Of a stretch of 64,000 nt of DNA, positions 47,165 to 58,200 are shown one piece after another. The notes beneath the pieces were generated by a model. It searched no databases, had not been told where the DNA came from, and saw only the letters and a list, made by a program, of their open reading frames with translations. The first letter of the stretch is position 1, and each line of letters begins with the position of its first letter. A program made the translations under genes and the position numbers. This DNA is from Chondrosia reniformis (taxonomy: Eukaryota; Porifera; Demospongiae; Chondrillida; Chondrillidae). Location of the stretch: assembly GCA_947172415.1 (NCBI GenBank), contig OX359196.1:4770901-4834900 (forward strand), in the 5' to 3' direction.

Positions 47165-47836
47165 ATTGTATTTGTACATTCATCATGTACAGTAAAATGA
47201 AATAATGCAATCTAAAACGAATTCATAAATTCACTATAATTGAGCAAACTGCATGGTGATCTGGGCTATTACGTACAATCAGATTCATCAAACTAGGCTA
47301 TAGAGTTATATTAAACTTAATTAGTTCATACAGTATTATAGCTCAACACAGTTCAGTTTGGTGTGTGATGAGGGCATATAATGATAGTAACTGACACTTA
47401 ATTTATCGCTAATCCATTGTCCCAACTACGCGAAGATATGAAAGTTTTCACTAATATATGGCTAATGCGCTGCCAAAACAACTTTCCGTAGTAGGGCAAG
47501 TCGTACACGACAGAAACTTACCTTTCACCGTTATCGATAAAAGCTACAATTCATTCCTTGGCACTGAGATTAAATCCTTTAAACGCTATAGTACTTCTGG
47601 CGGATCGGTTATTGCAAGGTAGGATTACCTATGGGCAGCTATAATAACTAGTCCGTGCGGAGTAGATATGGCGTCTATAACTTATCCCGGATATGTTACG
47701 GCAGCTATATCCGTTCCTACCCGGATAAGTTATAGACCGGATAAGTTATTGCGTGACAGGCCCATGCATGGCTTAGTCTCGCGTAGCTCAGACCGTTATC
47801 TTGCCTCCATATTTATATTATGACGTCTCACGGTAT
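47165..47836. other. Upstream region of GT-B gene copy A, with a hairpin
   Basis: Unique sequence between the integrase remnant and the first GT-B gene. It contains an inverted repeat with arms 47673-47690 (gtctataacttatcccgg) and 47721-47737, followed by a direct copy of ccggataagtta. This 5' flank is not shared with GT-B copy B. Confidence 0.55.
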
Positions 47837-47838
47837 GC

Positions 47839-49206
47839 ATGGCTTCTCTGGCAAAAATCTCTTTTATTACAGTGTCTTTAGCTTTTACGCTATTGATTGC
47901 TATTGTTGGCAATGTAGCGTGGATTCAAACATCAGTGATACCAGGTCTATTGCAAGTGCGGCACGAGGAATCTCTGCCGACAGTCACAGGCAGCTTTGAA
48001 TCAGTTCCTTCAGGCAGATTAGGGAGTGCAAATTGTAAAGAATTGTGTGATTGGCTTCTAAAAAGCACTAAAGGATCCATGCCTGTACGCCAAGACTTTC
48101 TCGAGGAGTGTTACCAACTCGTGTGCTCAGTTAGTGTAAACGCTGCTCTTTGGCAAATCATGGAAAAGATAAAAGATTACGTTCGATGGGTTCAAAACAT
48201 TGACAGGATATTGGAGCGTGGAGAGGTGGAAATTATATTTAATAGTACTAGTGAAATTAAGTGGATACATGTTAGGCGCCGCGAGGGGAGGAGTATGGGT
48301 ACTGGGTGCATGGTTGGGAGCATGAGAATCGCATTTTTATTATCAATTTTCTCTGGTCGGTTCTTCCTCGCTGACTTTGGATCTTTTTGCAATGACACCA
48401 TCCATTTATGGAGACCAAATGCAATCCCTTGGAAAGTTACAGAGAAGTTGGATCAGCAACTACAAATAAGAAAAGGGTCAATTGAGAGATTGGGATGCCA
48501 TACTGCATTTAGTAAAGCAAAGGTGTTAACAGTCTACGTAAACATCGCACTCGACTCCTCTGAAGAGAGTCTGTGCATCGCCACTCTAGAAGAAATGCGT
48601 CTATTTAAACAGCTTCCTCAAGACGACCGAATTCACGTCTTTCTGTCCGCCTTGCTTACGTATTTATTAATCGATTTTGCGCAAAGTGAGAATATATTTA
48701 CAAAAGCGGAAGCATTTAAAGTTGAGAATGGAGTTCCTAGAAAATATGCCTCTATGCATATTCGTACAGGTAGCTTTAGTGATGGAAGAATAGAACACAA
48801 AACGCGCCTTTCAACATCAAAGGAATCTTGGAGTCAGCAAATCCAATGTGCTTTTAACCTCATACTACAAAATGCCATTGATTTCCCACTTGTGTTGATC
48901 ACTGATTCAAATGATCTTAAAGATTTTGCAAAAGAAAGGTTCGGTAATTCAAAAGTGGTAAGTACTGACATAAGGACTGCTCATCAATACTGGCATGTGG
49001 GTCACATAACTTTGAATAGGTGTGAAGAAATACATACAGATGCCATGGTAGATTTATGGTTGATGGCAAACTCACAATTTTTCATATTATCCACCAGTAC
49101 TTTCTCCACTTTGTCAGCCAACATTGGACTCATACCTTACCAGCAACAGTCATGTTGTGCCAATGAATATAAACTCTGTTATCAGTATCCCATTATAAGA
49201 CACTAA
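47839..49206 (+). CDS. GT-B glycosyltransferase, fucosyltransferase-superfamily-like, copy A
   Basis: Intronless 455-residue type II membrane protein: membrane anchor at residues about 7-27 (FITVSLAFTLLIAIVGNVAW), a Cys-containing stem, then a predicted GT-B catalytic domain. It has a Gly-rich MRIAFLLSIFSGRFFLADFG block, the motif YASMHIRTGSF (an HxRxG-type loop that contacts the nucleotide in GDP-fucose enzymes of GT23/37/65/68), LVLITDSNDLKDFAKERFG, and DLWLMANSQFFILSTSTFS near the C-terminus. This layout resembles plant GT37 xyloglucan fucosyltransferases and related O-/alpha-1,2-type enzymes, but I cannot assign a family or acceptor. Likely lumenal in the Golgi. Copy B is about 97% identical. 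Confidence 0.75.
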   Translation: MASLAKISFITVSLAFTLLIAIVGNVAWIQTSVIPGLLQVRHEESLPTVTGSFESVPSGRLGSANCKELCDWLLKSTKGSMPVRQDFLEECYQLVCSVSVNAALWQIMEKIKDYVRWVQNIDRILERGEVEIIFNSTSEIKWIHVRRREGRSMGTGCMVGSMRIAFLLSIFSGRFFLADFGSFCNDTIHLWRPNAIPWKVTEKLDQQLQIRKGSIERLGCHTAFSKAKVLTVYVNIALDSSEESLCIATLEEMRLFKQLPQDDRIHVFLSALLTYLLIDFAQSENIFTKAEAFKVENGVPRKYASMHIRTGSFSDGRIEHKTRLSTSKESWSQQIQCAFNLILQNAIDFPLVLITDSNDLKDFAKERFGNSKVVSTDIRTAHQYWHVGHITLNRCEEIHTDAMVDLWLMANSQFFILSTSTFSTLSANIGLIPYQQQSCCANEYKLCYQYPIIRH

Positions 49207-49974
49207 TACTTGACATATACTCTCAACATATTTTCGCTACTAATTCATAAGACAGTCTTTTGAGTTTAACTTAGTTATTTAATTATTATTATTATTAACA
49301 TCAAAGTATGGGCATGCTTGTCTGTAGATGCATGCACTTGTGTAAGTATGTGAGTTGTGCAATTGTGACGGTGTGTGTGTACCTGTCACTAAGTGCATGT
49401 ATACGTGAAGTGATAGGGGGTATTTGTTGCAATCATAATAGGATACTGAGATTGTTGAGCAACTGCAACATGAATTCTTTTAAATAGAACGTTTCAAGCC
49501 ATCAGCAATATGATGTCAGTATCCTATGGGCATATGCATACTCACAAAGTCTTGCATTTGACTAGATATATGGGATCTCAGATCTATAGGTCATCAGTCA
49601 GATGGAGCTGGATGGTCTCCATCCTGGACACAGAGTATGCATGTCTTGAATGAATAGGCTTTCAAAAATTGCTGTCATATTTTACATAAACCTTTCATTT
49701 ACTCATTTACCAAAAGTGAATCACAAACCTCTTGAACATTTTGTGTGATAGTTACTGCTACAAACACTAAGTATACACCATACTAGAAGCCACCGTATTT
49801 GTCTAAGTAGAAGCCTAGGTCTTATTTGGACAAATATATATGTTATATGTAATTATTATGGGTAACGATCACGAGTACCATATACAGTGTGAGTATACAT
49901 CAGAGAGTATATACGCGGTAGGATGTACGTATATACACAAACCAGTGTTTGTACACGTGACAATTGGAAAGAAA

Positions 49975-50728
49975 ATGGCATCGGTGACTTTCTTGTTAAT
50001 CTACCTCTTTGGGTGGTTTATACTAGCTTTTTCAGAGCAGAAAGTGAAAAATGGGAAAGGTTTAGACATAAGCAGGGACCCTGCTCGGACGCGAAGGGCA
50101 GACTCTACGGATGAATGTAATCTAAATTTTAACAATGTAAAACCGCTAGCTAGTGTAGTAAGTTAACCAGATCCATTTAAGTGGGTCGCAGTAATGAATT
50201 TCCTTCTCATCGTGCATCTGTAGTACTATTTCAAACCTTCTGGCAACTCTAAAGAGACACACAGAGTAATTCAGCCACTCTGGATAAACAATGTACGACG
50301 TATGACACTGTTACCTTTGCCTAACTTCTACGTATATATATACGTCGCCCAGATTTCCACTTAAAGCTAAATGCAATGACTCCCAGGGTCACTGATGAGG
50401 GGTTGAATTTCCAGAAAGACCTGTCTGGTCCAGTAGAGAAAGAAGAGGACAAGCTGGCATAGTTCTGAAGTTAATCAGATATGTACTGAGTATTATGATT
50501 GTACATAACCTCCTTGTTAATAATATATAAAATATTTGTGTTTTAGACACTAATTGTTGTCACCCAAGAAGATGGCAAGGGAAGCCATCTTTACAAGATT
50601 GAAAATACCCTGAACTGGGTACTTCAGGATAAGACTAAATATGTACAAAACATTCAAATAGCCTCTTCCTCTCTAACATTGTCACCTGCCGATGATCATG
50701 TGATGAGCTTGCCTCCAAGTTGAAGTAT
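49975..50728 (+). pseudogene. Truncated sortilin 5' fragment (exons 1-2 only)
   Basis: Duplicate of the first two sortilin exons. Exon 1 encodes the same signal peptide (MASVTFLLIYLFGWF) and furin-type RTRR site. Exon 2 begins TLIVVTQEDGKGSHLYKIEN. The exon 2 donor, gtgagc in the functional gene (55051-55056), is atgagc here (about 50703), so splicing is abolished and the frame runs to a stop after SLPPS. Sequence homology ends 120 bp further on and a retroelement remnant follows, so no downstream exons exist. If transcribed it could only yield a short secreted peptide. Confidence 0.9.
50386..50462 (-). repeat. Dispersed SINE-like repeat, family 1, fragment
   Basis: Contains gactcccagggtcactgatg and ctggtccagtagag. 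It is present only in the left segmental copy; at the matching place in the right copy (about 54770-54815) a different sequence stands. Confidence 0.65.
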
Positions 50729-50854
50729 TGTCTATGTGTCAGCTTATTAATGCATTCTTTACTTTAAAATGAAATATACAAGGTTGGAAGTATGGTATGT
50801 ATGGTAGAAGATTATGATAACTTATGCATGCATTTTTAATATTAACTACTTAGA

Positions 50855-51258
50855 TCTGATGGGAACAGACCGGATGGTGTGACCATGATCCCATGGTCTG
50901 AAGGGAAGTTTCTGGTGTGGGACTCCACCTGTGTGGACACCCTTTGTGAATCCCACAAGCAGAGATCTGCACTAGAAGTTGGCAGCACAGCAGCACATGC
51001 TGAGAAAGAGAAGATCAAGAAGCACTCACATCTGGGTCGTTGCTATCTCTTCCAGCTGGTTGCATTTGAGACCTTGGGCACCATTGGCCCAGAATCAATG
51101 CCCTTCTTGAAGGAACTGGAAGACTTTTGAAGCTCGTGTCGGAGGAGCCCAAGTCCTTTGTCTATCTGCTGCAGCAACTATCAGTTGCCATTCAGGTTGG
51201 CAATTTAACCTCAGTACTCGGGACACTTGACAATACATGGGATTTGGAGGACTTCTAA
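50855..51258 (+). mobile_element. Retroelement remnant: C-terminal end of a reverse transcriptase polyprotein
   Basis: Reads RPDGVTMIPWSEGKFLVWDS, VDTLCESH, KKHSHLGRCYLFQLVAFETL and FLKELEDF. After a +1 frameshift near 51127 it continues VYLLQQLSVAIQVGNL and LGTLD to a stop. This is the conserved post-RT tail of a widespread invertebrate retroelement group. The frameshift and missing RT show it is dead. It begins within 10 bp of the end of the left segmental duplicate. Confidence 0.7.
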
Positions 51259-51325
51259 TAGACTGTTGCTATTATTTCAGCCATAGTTATATTAATTATA
51301 ATTGATTGTATCTTCCCTCATTTTT

Positions 51326-51327
<2 letters not shown>

Positions 51328-51364
<37 letters not shown>

Positions 51365-51366
51365 TA
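51328..51366. repeat. (TAA)n microsatellite
   Basis: About 12 copies of taa, directly after the retroelement remnant. It may derive from a retroelement tail. Confidence 0.9.
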
Positions 51367-51395
51367 TAATTCCAGCTCTGGTTAGTCTGATGAAA

Positions 51396-51427
51396 TCAGA
51401 CCTTATCGACTGCGTGATAAGGTCTGA
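51396..51427. repeat. Perfect 12-bp hairpin
   Basis: Arms tcagaccttatc (51396-51407) and gataaggtctga (51416-51427) enclose an 8-base loop. The gataaggtct core is also found at about 31496 and 33777. Confidence 0.85.
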
Positions 51428-51539
51428 CGACTCTCGATCCAATATCTGTTGCACTAGGGGCGGGGCTTATTCGCTCTCAATTAAACTTCCACCTTACGTT
51501 GCGAAGGTGTCAATAGATACATTTTGCAATTGCTCAGCA

Positions 51540-51644
51540 AGGGGAGAGACGATCTGCAGGGGGATCAATTTTGCGCTATCGCAACTTTGTGTTACAATAG
51601 AACTAAAGGATAAACAAAGAGAGGCTTTAGTTTTAGCTCTTTAA
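51540..51644 (+). pseudogene. Possible RecQ-like helicase N-terminal fragment
   Basis: The frame ending at 51644 reads FALSQLCVTIELKDKQREAL, which resembles the segment before the Walker A motif in RecQ-like helicases, a multi-copy family in sponges and cnidarians. It stops before any helicase motif. The match is short and from memory, so this is only a suggestion. Confidence 0.25.
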
Positions 51645-52281
51645 AAGAGACATATTTTTGTTAGTCTTCCAACAACATAATCAAAGGACTATGCACGTGA
51701 TGTCCTGACCGTTCAAGCAAACGAAATAACCAATGGCTTTGGAAGACCGCATTGCATGCTAACCAGCTACTAGAATACAAAGCGTATGAAGTCATTAGCT
51801 CATCAGCTGACTGGAAGCCGTAGGCTGGGGAGGTGCATTGGGTTCAACTGAAAAGGCAAGTTTTCAAAACTATAGTCCTAGTAGATCACAGGAATGCAGC
51901 GGCAAAACACACAATTGATATTATTTTACCTTTAAACCAATTTTAATGACCAACTTGGCTAAATCGCTTTGCTTGGAGTAGATTTGACCCTAATTCGTTC
52001 AATATTTTTTCTCCAGCGCTTTCTGCTGCCAAGGCGTCCATTTTCTTAATATTGCGCAATCAATCAAATCGAGATCAAAGCATCCCTTTTTGAGCACCAC
52101 GCTACGGTCATGGACTGAGCATACCTTTCTTTATATGGAAGGTGATGATCACTAATTGGCCGCCGAATTTCTCCAGGACCGTCGCGAACTGTAACAGAAA
52201 ATCGGCCGAGAGTCCTCAGACCTTTGAAGTGGTAATTTCATCAAACTAGTTCTGGTTAGGTCCGCTGGTCCAGTTTGGTCC
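51645..52281. other. Upstream region of GT-B gene copy B
   Basis: Unique non-coding DNA that differs completely from the 5' flank of GT-B copy A. No repeat or gene was recognised. Confidence 0.4.
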
Positions 52282-55202
52282 GCATGGCTTCTCTGGTAAA
52301 AATCTTTTTTATTACAGTGTCTTTAGCTTTTACGCTATTGATTGCTATTGTTGGCAATGTAGCGTGGATTCAAACATCAGTGATACCAGGTCTATTGCAA
52401 GTGCGGCACGAGGAATCTCTGCCGACAGTCACAGGCAGCTTTGAATCAGTTCCTTCAGGCAGAATCGGGAGTGCGAATTGTAAAGAATTGTGTGATTGGC
52501 TTCTAAAAAGCACTAAAGGATCCATACCTGTACGCCAAGACTTTCTCGAGGAGTGTTACCAACTCGTGTGCTCAGTTAGTGTAAACGCTGCTCTTTGGCA
52601 AATCATGGAAAAGATAAAAGATTACGTTCGATGGGTTCAAAACATTGACAGGATATTGGAGCGTGGAGAGGTGGAAATCATATTTAATAGTACTAGTGAA
52701 ATTAAGTGGATGCATGTTAGGCGCCAGGAGGGGAGGAGTATGGGTACTGGGTGCTTGGTTGGGAGCATGAGAATCGCATTTTTATTATCAATTTTCTCTG
52801 GTCGGTTCTTCCTCGCTGACTTTGGATCTTTTTGCAATGACACCATCCATTTATGGAGACCAAATGCAATCCCTTGGAAAGTTACAGAGAAGTTGGATCA
52901 GCAACTACAAATAAGAAAAGGGTCAATTGAGAGATTGGGATGCCATACTGCATTTAGTAAAGCAAAGGTGTTAACAGTCTACGCAAACGTCGCACTCGAC
53001 TCCTCTGAAAAGAGTCTGTGCATCGCCACTCTAGAAGAAATGCGTCTATTTAGGCAGCTTCCTCAAGACGACCGAATTCACGTCTTTCTGTCCGCTTTGC
53101 TTACATATTTATTAATCGATTTTGCGCAAAGTGAGAATATATTTACAAAAGCGGAAGCATTTAAAGTTGAGAATGGAGTTCCTAGAAAATATGCCTCTAT
53201 GCATATTCGTACAGGTAGCTTTAGTGATGGAAGAATAGAACACAGAACGCGCCTTTCAACATCAAAGGAATATTGGAGTCAGCAAATCCAATGTGCTTTT
53301 AACCTCATACTACAAAATGCTATTGATTTCCCACTTGTGTTGATCACTGATTCAAATGATCTTAAAGATTTTGCAAAAGAAAGGTTCGGTAATTCAAAAG
53401 TGGTAAGTACTGATATAAGGACTGCTCATCAATACCTGCCTGTGAGTCACATAACTTTGAATAGGTGTGAAGAAATACATACAGATGCCATGGTAGATTT
53501 ATGGTTGATGGCAAACTCACAATTTTTCATATTATCCACCAGTACTTTCTCCGCTTTGTCAGCCAACATTGGACTCATACCTTACCAGCACCAGTCATGT
53601 TGTGCCAATGAATATAAACTCTGTTATCAGTATCCCATTATAAGACACTAATACTTGACATATACTCTCAACATATTTTCGCTACTAATTCATAAGACAG
53701 TCTTTTGAGTTTAACTTAGTTATTATTTAATTATTATTATTATTAACATCAAAGTATGGGCATGCTTGTCTGTAGATGCATGCACTTGTGTAAGTATGTG
53801 AGTTGTGCAATTGTGACGGTGTGTGTGTACCTGTCACTAAGTGCATGTATACGTGAAGTGATAGGGGGTATTTGTTGCAATCATAATAGGATACTGAGAT
53901 TGTTGAGCAACTGCAACATGAATTCTTTTAAATAGAACGTTTCAAGCCAGAGGTCTTCATCAGCAATATGATGTCAGTATCCTATGGGCATATGCATACT
54001 CACAAAGTCTTGCATTTGACTAGATATGTGGGATGTCAGATCTATAGGTCATCAGTCAGATGGAGCTGGATGGTCTCCATCCTGGACACAGAGTATGCAT
54101 GTCTTGAATGAATAGGCTTTCAAAAATTGCTGTCATTTTTTAAATAAACCTTTCATTTACTCATTTACCAAAAGTGAATCACAAACCTTTTGAACATTTT
54201 GTGTGATAGTTACTGTTACAAACACTTAGTATACACCATACTAGAAGCCACCGTATTTGTCTAAGTAGAAGCCTAGGCCTTATTTGGACAAATATATATG
54301 TTATATGTAATTATTATGGGTAACGATCACAAGTACCATATACAGTGTGAGTATACATCAGAGAGTATATACGCGGTAGGATGTACGTATATACACAAAC
54401 CAGTGTTTGTACACGTGACACTTGGAAAGAAAATGGCATCGGTGACTTTCTTGTTAATCTACCTCTTTGGGTGGTTTGCACTAGCTTTTTCAGAGCAGAA
54501 AGTGAAAAATGGGAAAGGTTTAGACATAAGCAGGGACCCTGTTCGGACGCGAAGGGCAGACTCCACGGATGAATGTAATTTAAATTTTAACGATGTAAAA
54601 CCGCTAGCTAGTGTAGTAAGTTAACCAGATCCATTTAAGTGGGTCGCAGTAATGAATTTCCTTCTCATCGTGCATCTGTAGTACTATTTCAAACCTTCTG
54701 GCAACTCTAAAGAGACACACAGAGTAATTCAGCCACTCTGGATAAACGATGTACGACGTATGACACTGTTTACATTACAAATAAAGTACATGAATGTGTA
54801 TTCCAAATGCATCAGATAGTTCTGAAGTTAATCAGATATGTACTGAGTATTATGATTGTACATGACCTTGTTATATAAAATATTTGTGTTTTAGACACTA
54901 ATTGTTGTCACCCAAGAGGATGGCAAGGGAAGCCATCTTTACAAGATTGAAAATACCCTGAACTGGGTACTTCAGGATAAGACTAAATATGTACAAAACA
55001 TTCAAATAGCCTCTTCCTCTCTAACATTGTCACCTGCCGATGATCATGTGGTGAGCTTGCCTCCAAGTTGAAGTATTGTCTATGTGTCAGCTTATTAATG
55101 CATTCTTTATTTCAAAATGAAATATACAAGGTTGGAAGTATTTTAGGTTGGCATGTATGGTAGAAGATTATGATAACTTATGCATGCATTTTTAATATTA
55201 AC
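52282..55202 (+). repeat. Segmental duplication, right copy (2.9 kb)
   Basis: Partner of 47837-50846. It contains GT-B copy B, the shared intergenic DNA (53652-54432) and sortilin exons 1-2, and passes without a break into the rest of the sortilin gene. The intact sortilin gene suggests this is the original arrangement, at least for sortilin. The shared intergenic DNA is AT-rich, and an 11-bp stretch (gaggtcttcat) near 53950 is missing from the left copy. Confidence 0.95.
52284..53651 (+). CDS. GT-B glycosyltransferase, fucosyltransferase-superfamily-like, copy B
   Basis: Intronless paralogue of the gene at 47839, with the start set at 52284 (MASLVKIFFITVSLAFTLLI) by alignment. The same type II anchor and motifs are intact: YASMHIRTGSF, LVLITDSNDLKDF, DLWLMANSQFFILSTSTFS. 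The few differences from copy A are scattered (for example YLPVSHITL for YWHVGHITL, EHRT for EHKT), with no stop or frameshift, so both copies look functional. Because the duplication begins at the ATG, the two genes have unrelated promoters and may be expressed differently. Confidence 0.75.
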   Translation: MASLVKIFFITVSLAFTLLIAIVGNVAWIQTSVIPGLLQVRHEESLPTVTGSFESVPSGRIGSANCKELCDWLLKSTKGSIPVRQDFLEECYQLVCSVSVNAALWQIMEKIKDYVRWVQNIDRILERGEVEIIFNSTSEIKWMHVRRQEGRSMGTGCLVGSMRIAFLLSIFSGRFFLADFGSFCNDTIHLWRPNAIPWKVTEKLDQQLQIRKGSIERLGCHTAFSKAKVLTVYANVALDSSEKSLCIATLEEMRLFRQLPQDDRIHVFLSALLTYLLIDFAQSENIFTKAEAFKVENGVPRKYASMHIRTGSFSDGRIEHRTRLSTSKEYWSQQIQCAFNLILQNAIDFPLVLITDSNDLKDFAKERFGNSKVVSTDIRTAHQYLPVSHITLNRCEEIHTDAMVDLWLMANSQFFILSTSTFSALSANIGLIPYQHQSCCANEYKLCYQYPIIRH

Positions 55203-58200
55203 CACATACGTACGTAGTTTACCCTAAAGTGGTGTGAGAAAGCCTTGTGGTTTTACTGCTTCCAATGGCCTATTTCACAGCCATGTGACTTGTTCTTTAT
55301 TCCCTGCAGCCCTATATCTGGAGACCTCATGTTGATCTAGTAGTTATTTACATACAATACAAACCTGTTTACTACATTAATACTATTTGTGTAATTTAGT
55401 TGACCGAATATGATAGTAAAGTACATTTTCAATACCTGAATGTATTCTTTAGGCATTTCTGCTGTCCTTAGACAGACAGAGGCTGTTCCTCACTCGGGAT
55501 GCCGGAAACACTTGGAGCAATGTGTGGCTACCCACCAAAGCTGATATGACGTTTTACCACCCAAGAAAATCTTCAGATATTCTAATACTTGGATTTCAAT
55601 CTAAACAGGTAGGAATTCCCTTGTGTATAGTATTCAAGAGGTTGCTTTAGAATAGAATAGTCCTCAGTATGCTTTGCATTCCTTCTAACTGCATCATCAA
55701 ACATACTTTAGATGGTGCATCTCCCAAACCTAATTCAGTGTCTCTTGCTAAAACAAACTATATAAGTTTTAGATACCCAAAAAAATTGACTGATGTACCC
55801 TCTCAAAGAATGAATAGTCTTTCTCCAGTGTGAATGGTACAGGCTTGGTTGTATCAATTTGTAGCTCTGAAAAGCTAAAAAACCTGTAAAATTGTATAAC
55901 AATGAAGATCTACCATACAAAGGATGTTTGACCAAATAGCCTCACTATAATATAACTTAGCCACACCTGAGTATGTCCTTAGCATTTGCAGTCTGATTTA
56001 GCACAAGTAGAACCTGTAGCATCTCTAATTGCCTTTCCTCCCATTTCCACTGCTTGTGTACCCAAACAGGTTTACTTATCAACAGACTATGGCAAAACTT
56101 GGAATGGGAAGCTCACAAATGTGCTAAAGATGGATTGGTAAGTCAAGTAGTATATCTAATGACACAGGTAGTCAACCAGGGGCTATTTTAATATGTTTTC
56201 AGACAAGATAAGATGGTCACTTTGCTGGTAGGTATAATATCTTCAAGTGATTATTAACTCTTTTCATCATAGCCTTTGCACATGCTAAGTTAACTCCCTC
56301 GTTATAATATTAATTATTAATATATTCTATGTTTATTGTAATAGTAATTACAGGTATTATATCTTCAAAAACCTGTATTTGACTGCCTAGTTGCATGCAT
56401 GTTTTTTCTTCCTCTATGGTAACATGTATATACATACATATGCACATATATAGGGACTTGAATACTGTAAGTAATACAGTAGAGTATGTATACTACTTAC
56501 AAGATGACAGTACATCGGATCCACATAGTCACACACTCAGTCGAGCTGAAGTGACTAACCTCGCTAACAAGCAAAGTAAGATTCTTTAATGGAATATGTG
56601 TGTTTGTGTGTGTGTGTTTGTAATAATATTATTTATATACAATTGAGTGTCACTGTTTATACTATCTGTTGTAGTATTACTAGAGCATGTCTATACATTT
56701 GTGGTGGATGGAAGATTCCTGTTTATCACAAAAGTTAATAGCAGTGACACTACCAATGTAAGTGAATCACAGTATTAGTATCTCAGTATAATCTTACTAT
56801 ATGTACTCATGTGTAAATGTCCTTTTGTTTCATCTCTTGCACATAACAAAGTTATGTGACAAAGTTACAGGCAGAATGACATTTTTACAGGTCAAATTCA
56901 ACTTCATGTACCATTTAATGTGTCATACGTACCCTTTCGGTAATTGTTATGTCTCTAATTCAATATTACAGCACACTCGATTGCTGTACACATCAGCTGA
57001 TCATGGAGTGTCCTTCCGTCAGGCCCACATCCCAGCTATTAATTTCAGCCAGAGCTATATTGTACTCAAAACGCATGAAGCTGGTGCCTTTCTGCACTTT
57101 ATAGATAAAGGAAGTACGTAAGCTTCTCTTTCACAATTTAAACTTCCTGCATGTTGCCATCTTAGTGCTATGAATGTCTTGACAACTACTCCACATATAT
57201 ACATACATAGATACCAGAAACGGAACACTTTACGTGGGTGATTCAAGTGCAACCCATTTTACGGTATCACTAGAAGGTCATTTTGTAAGTGAATGAGTGT
57301 TCAGTTGAAGGAGCCATTTCTACTAGTTACGTACATGCATCTCTTCACTATTTTTTGTGTATCTTAGTAATTCAATCATTGGCACCAAAATTGTGTATAT
57401 AAGGCACCTAGATTTAGCACAGAGAGCCAAGGACTCACAAAAGAACAAAAAGAAGATAAAGATTTCCAGGGTCACTGATGAAGGGTGGAATTCCTAGAAA
57501 CAGCTCTCTGGCCCAGTGGAGAAGAAGGAGAAAACTCTTGTATCCTCATCCAAAGCTCTCACTAGGTTTAGTTCCCTATAGGCCTTTACTCTAAAGTAGA
57601 TGTAGCATGTTGATAAATGATGTGTTAGATTATTCATCTCTACAGTCTACCACATTTATAAAAGAACTCTCTAAACCAAATTCATTTTATAATGAATAGC
57701 AATCAAATGGGCTCATTCTATGCTTTTCAATTTTTTGAATGTTTTGTCTTGTGTATAGTATTACCATAACATTTTCAGCATTCATGACTTCTATGAAGTG
57801 CTTTCAGTCAAAGGAGTATACCTGACTTCAGTTTACCAGCCTCACAAAAGTAAGTTTTTTTTATCTTAATTATACTCACTTGCCTACTATGAATTATTGG
57901 CCACTCTATCTGGGGCTCCCCTATTCTGGACTACTCTATCTGGGGGCTCCCCTATTCTGGACTACTCTATCTGGGGGCTCCCCTATTTTGAACTACTCTA
58001 TCATTGAATAGCTGAAAGATTGTTTTGAATATAATACTATGTATTATCTTGTGCAAGCCATACAACCCTGTGTATACACAACATTCTTTCATAATGTCCT
58101 TCTGTATGCAGAGATGCGAACTAAGATTACGTTTGACAATGGTGACAAATGGAATGACTTAACTTGTACTTCTTCACAGGTATTGCATGATCCAGCTGTT

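Larger units (their letters stand above)
47837..50846 (+). repeat. Segmental duplication, left copy (3.0 kb)
   Basis: Aligns almost base for base with 52282-55202. The homology starts at gcatggcttctctgg, the start codon of the GT-B gene, and ends at ttttaatattaac. It includes the GT-B gene, about 770 bp of shared intergenic DNA (49207-49974) and sortilin exons 1-2. The main difference is a block at about 50312-50460 that carries a family 1 repeat here and a different 60-bp sequence in the right copy. Confidence 0.95.

Noticed and set aside
48192..52846. 69-residue minus-strand frames in both GT-B genes
   Set aside because: Antisense shadows of conserved coding sequence.
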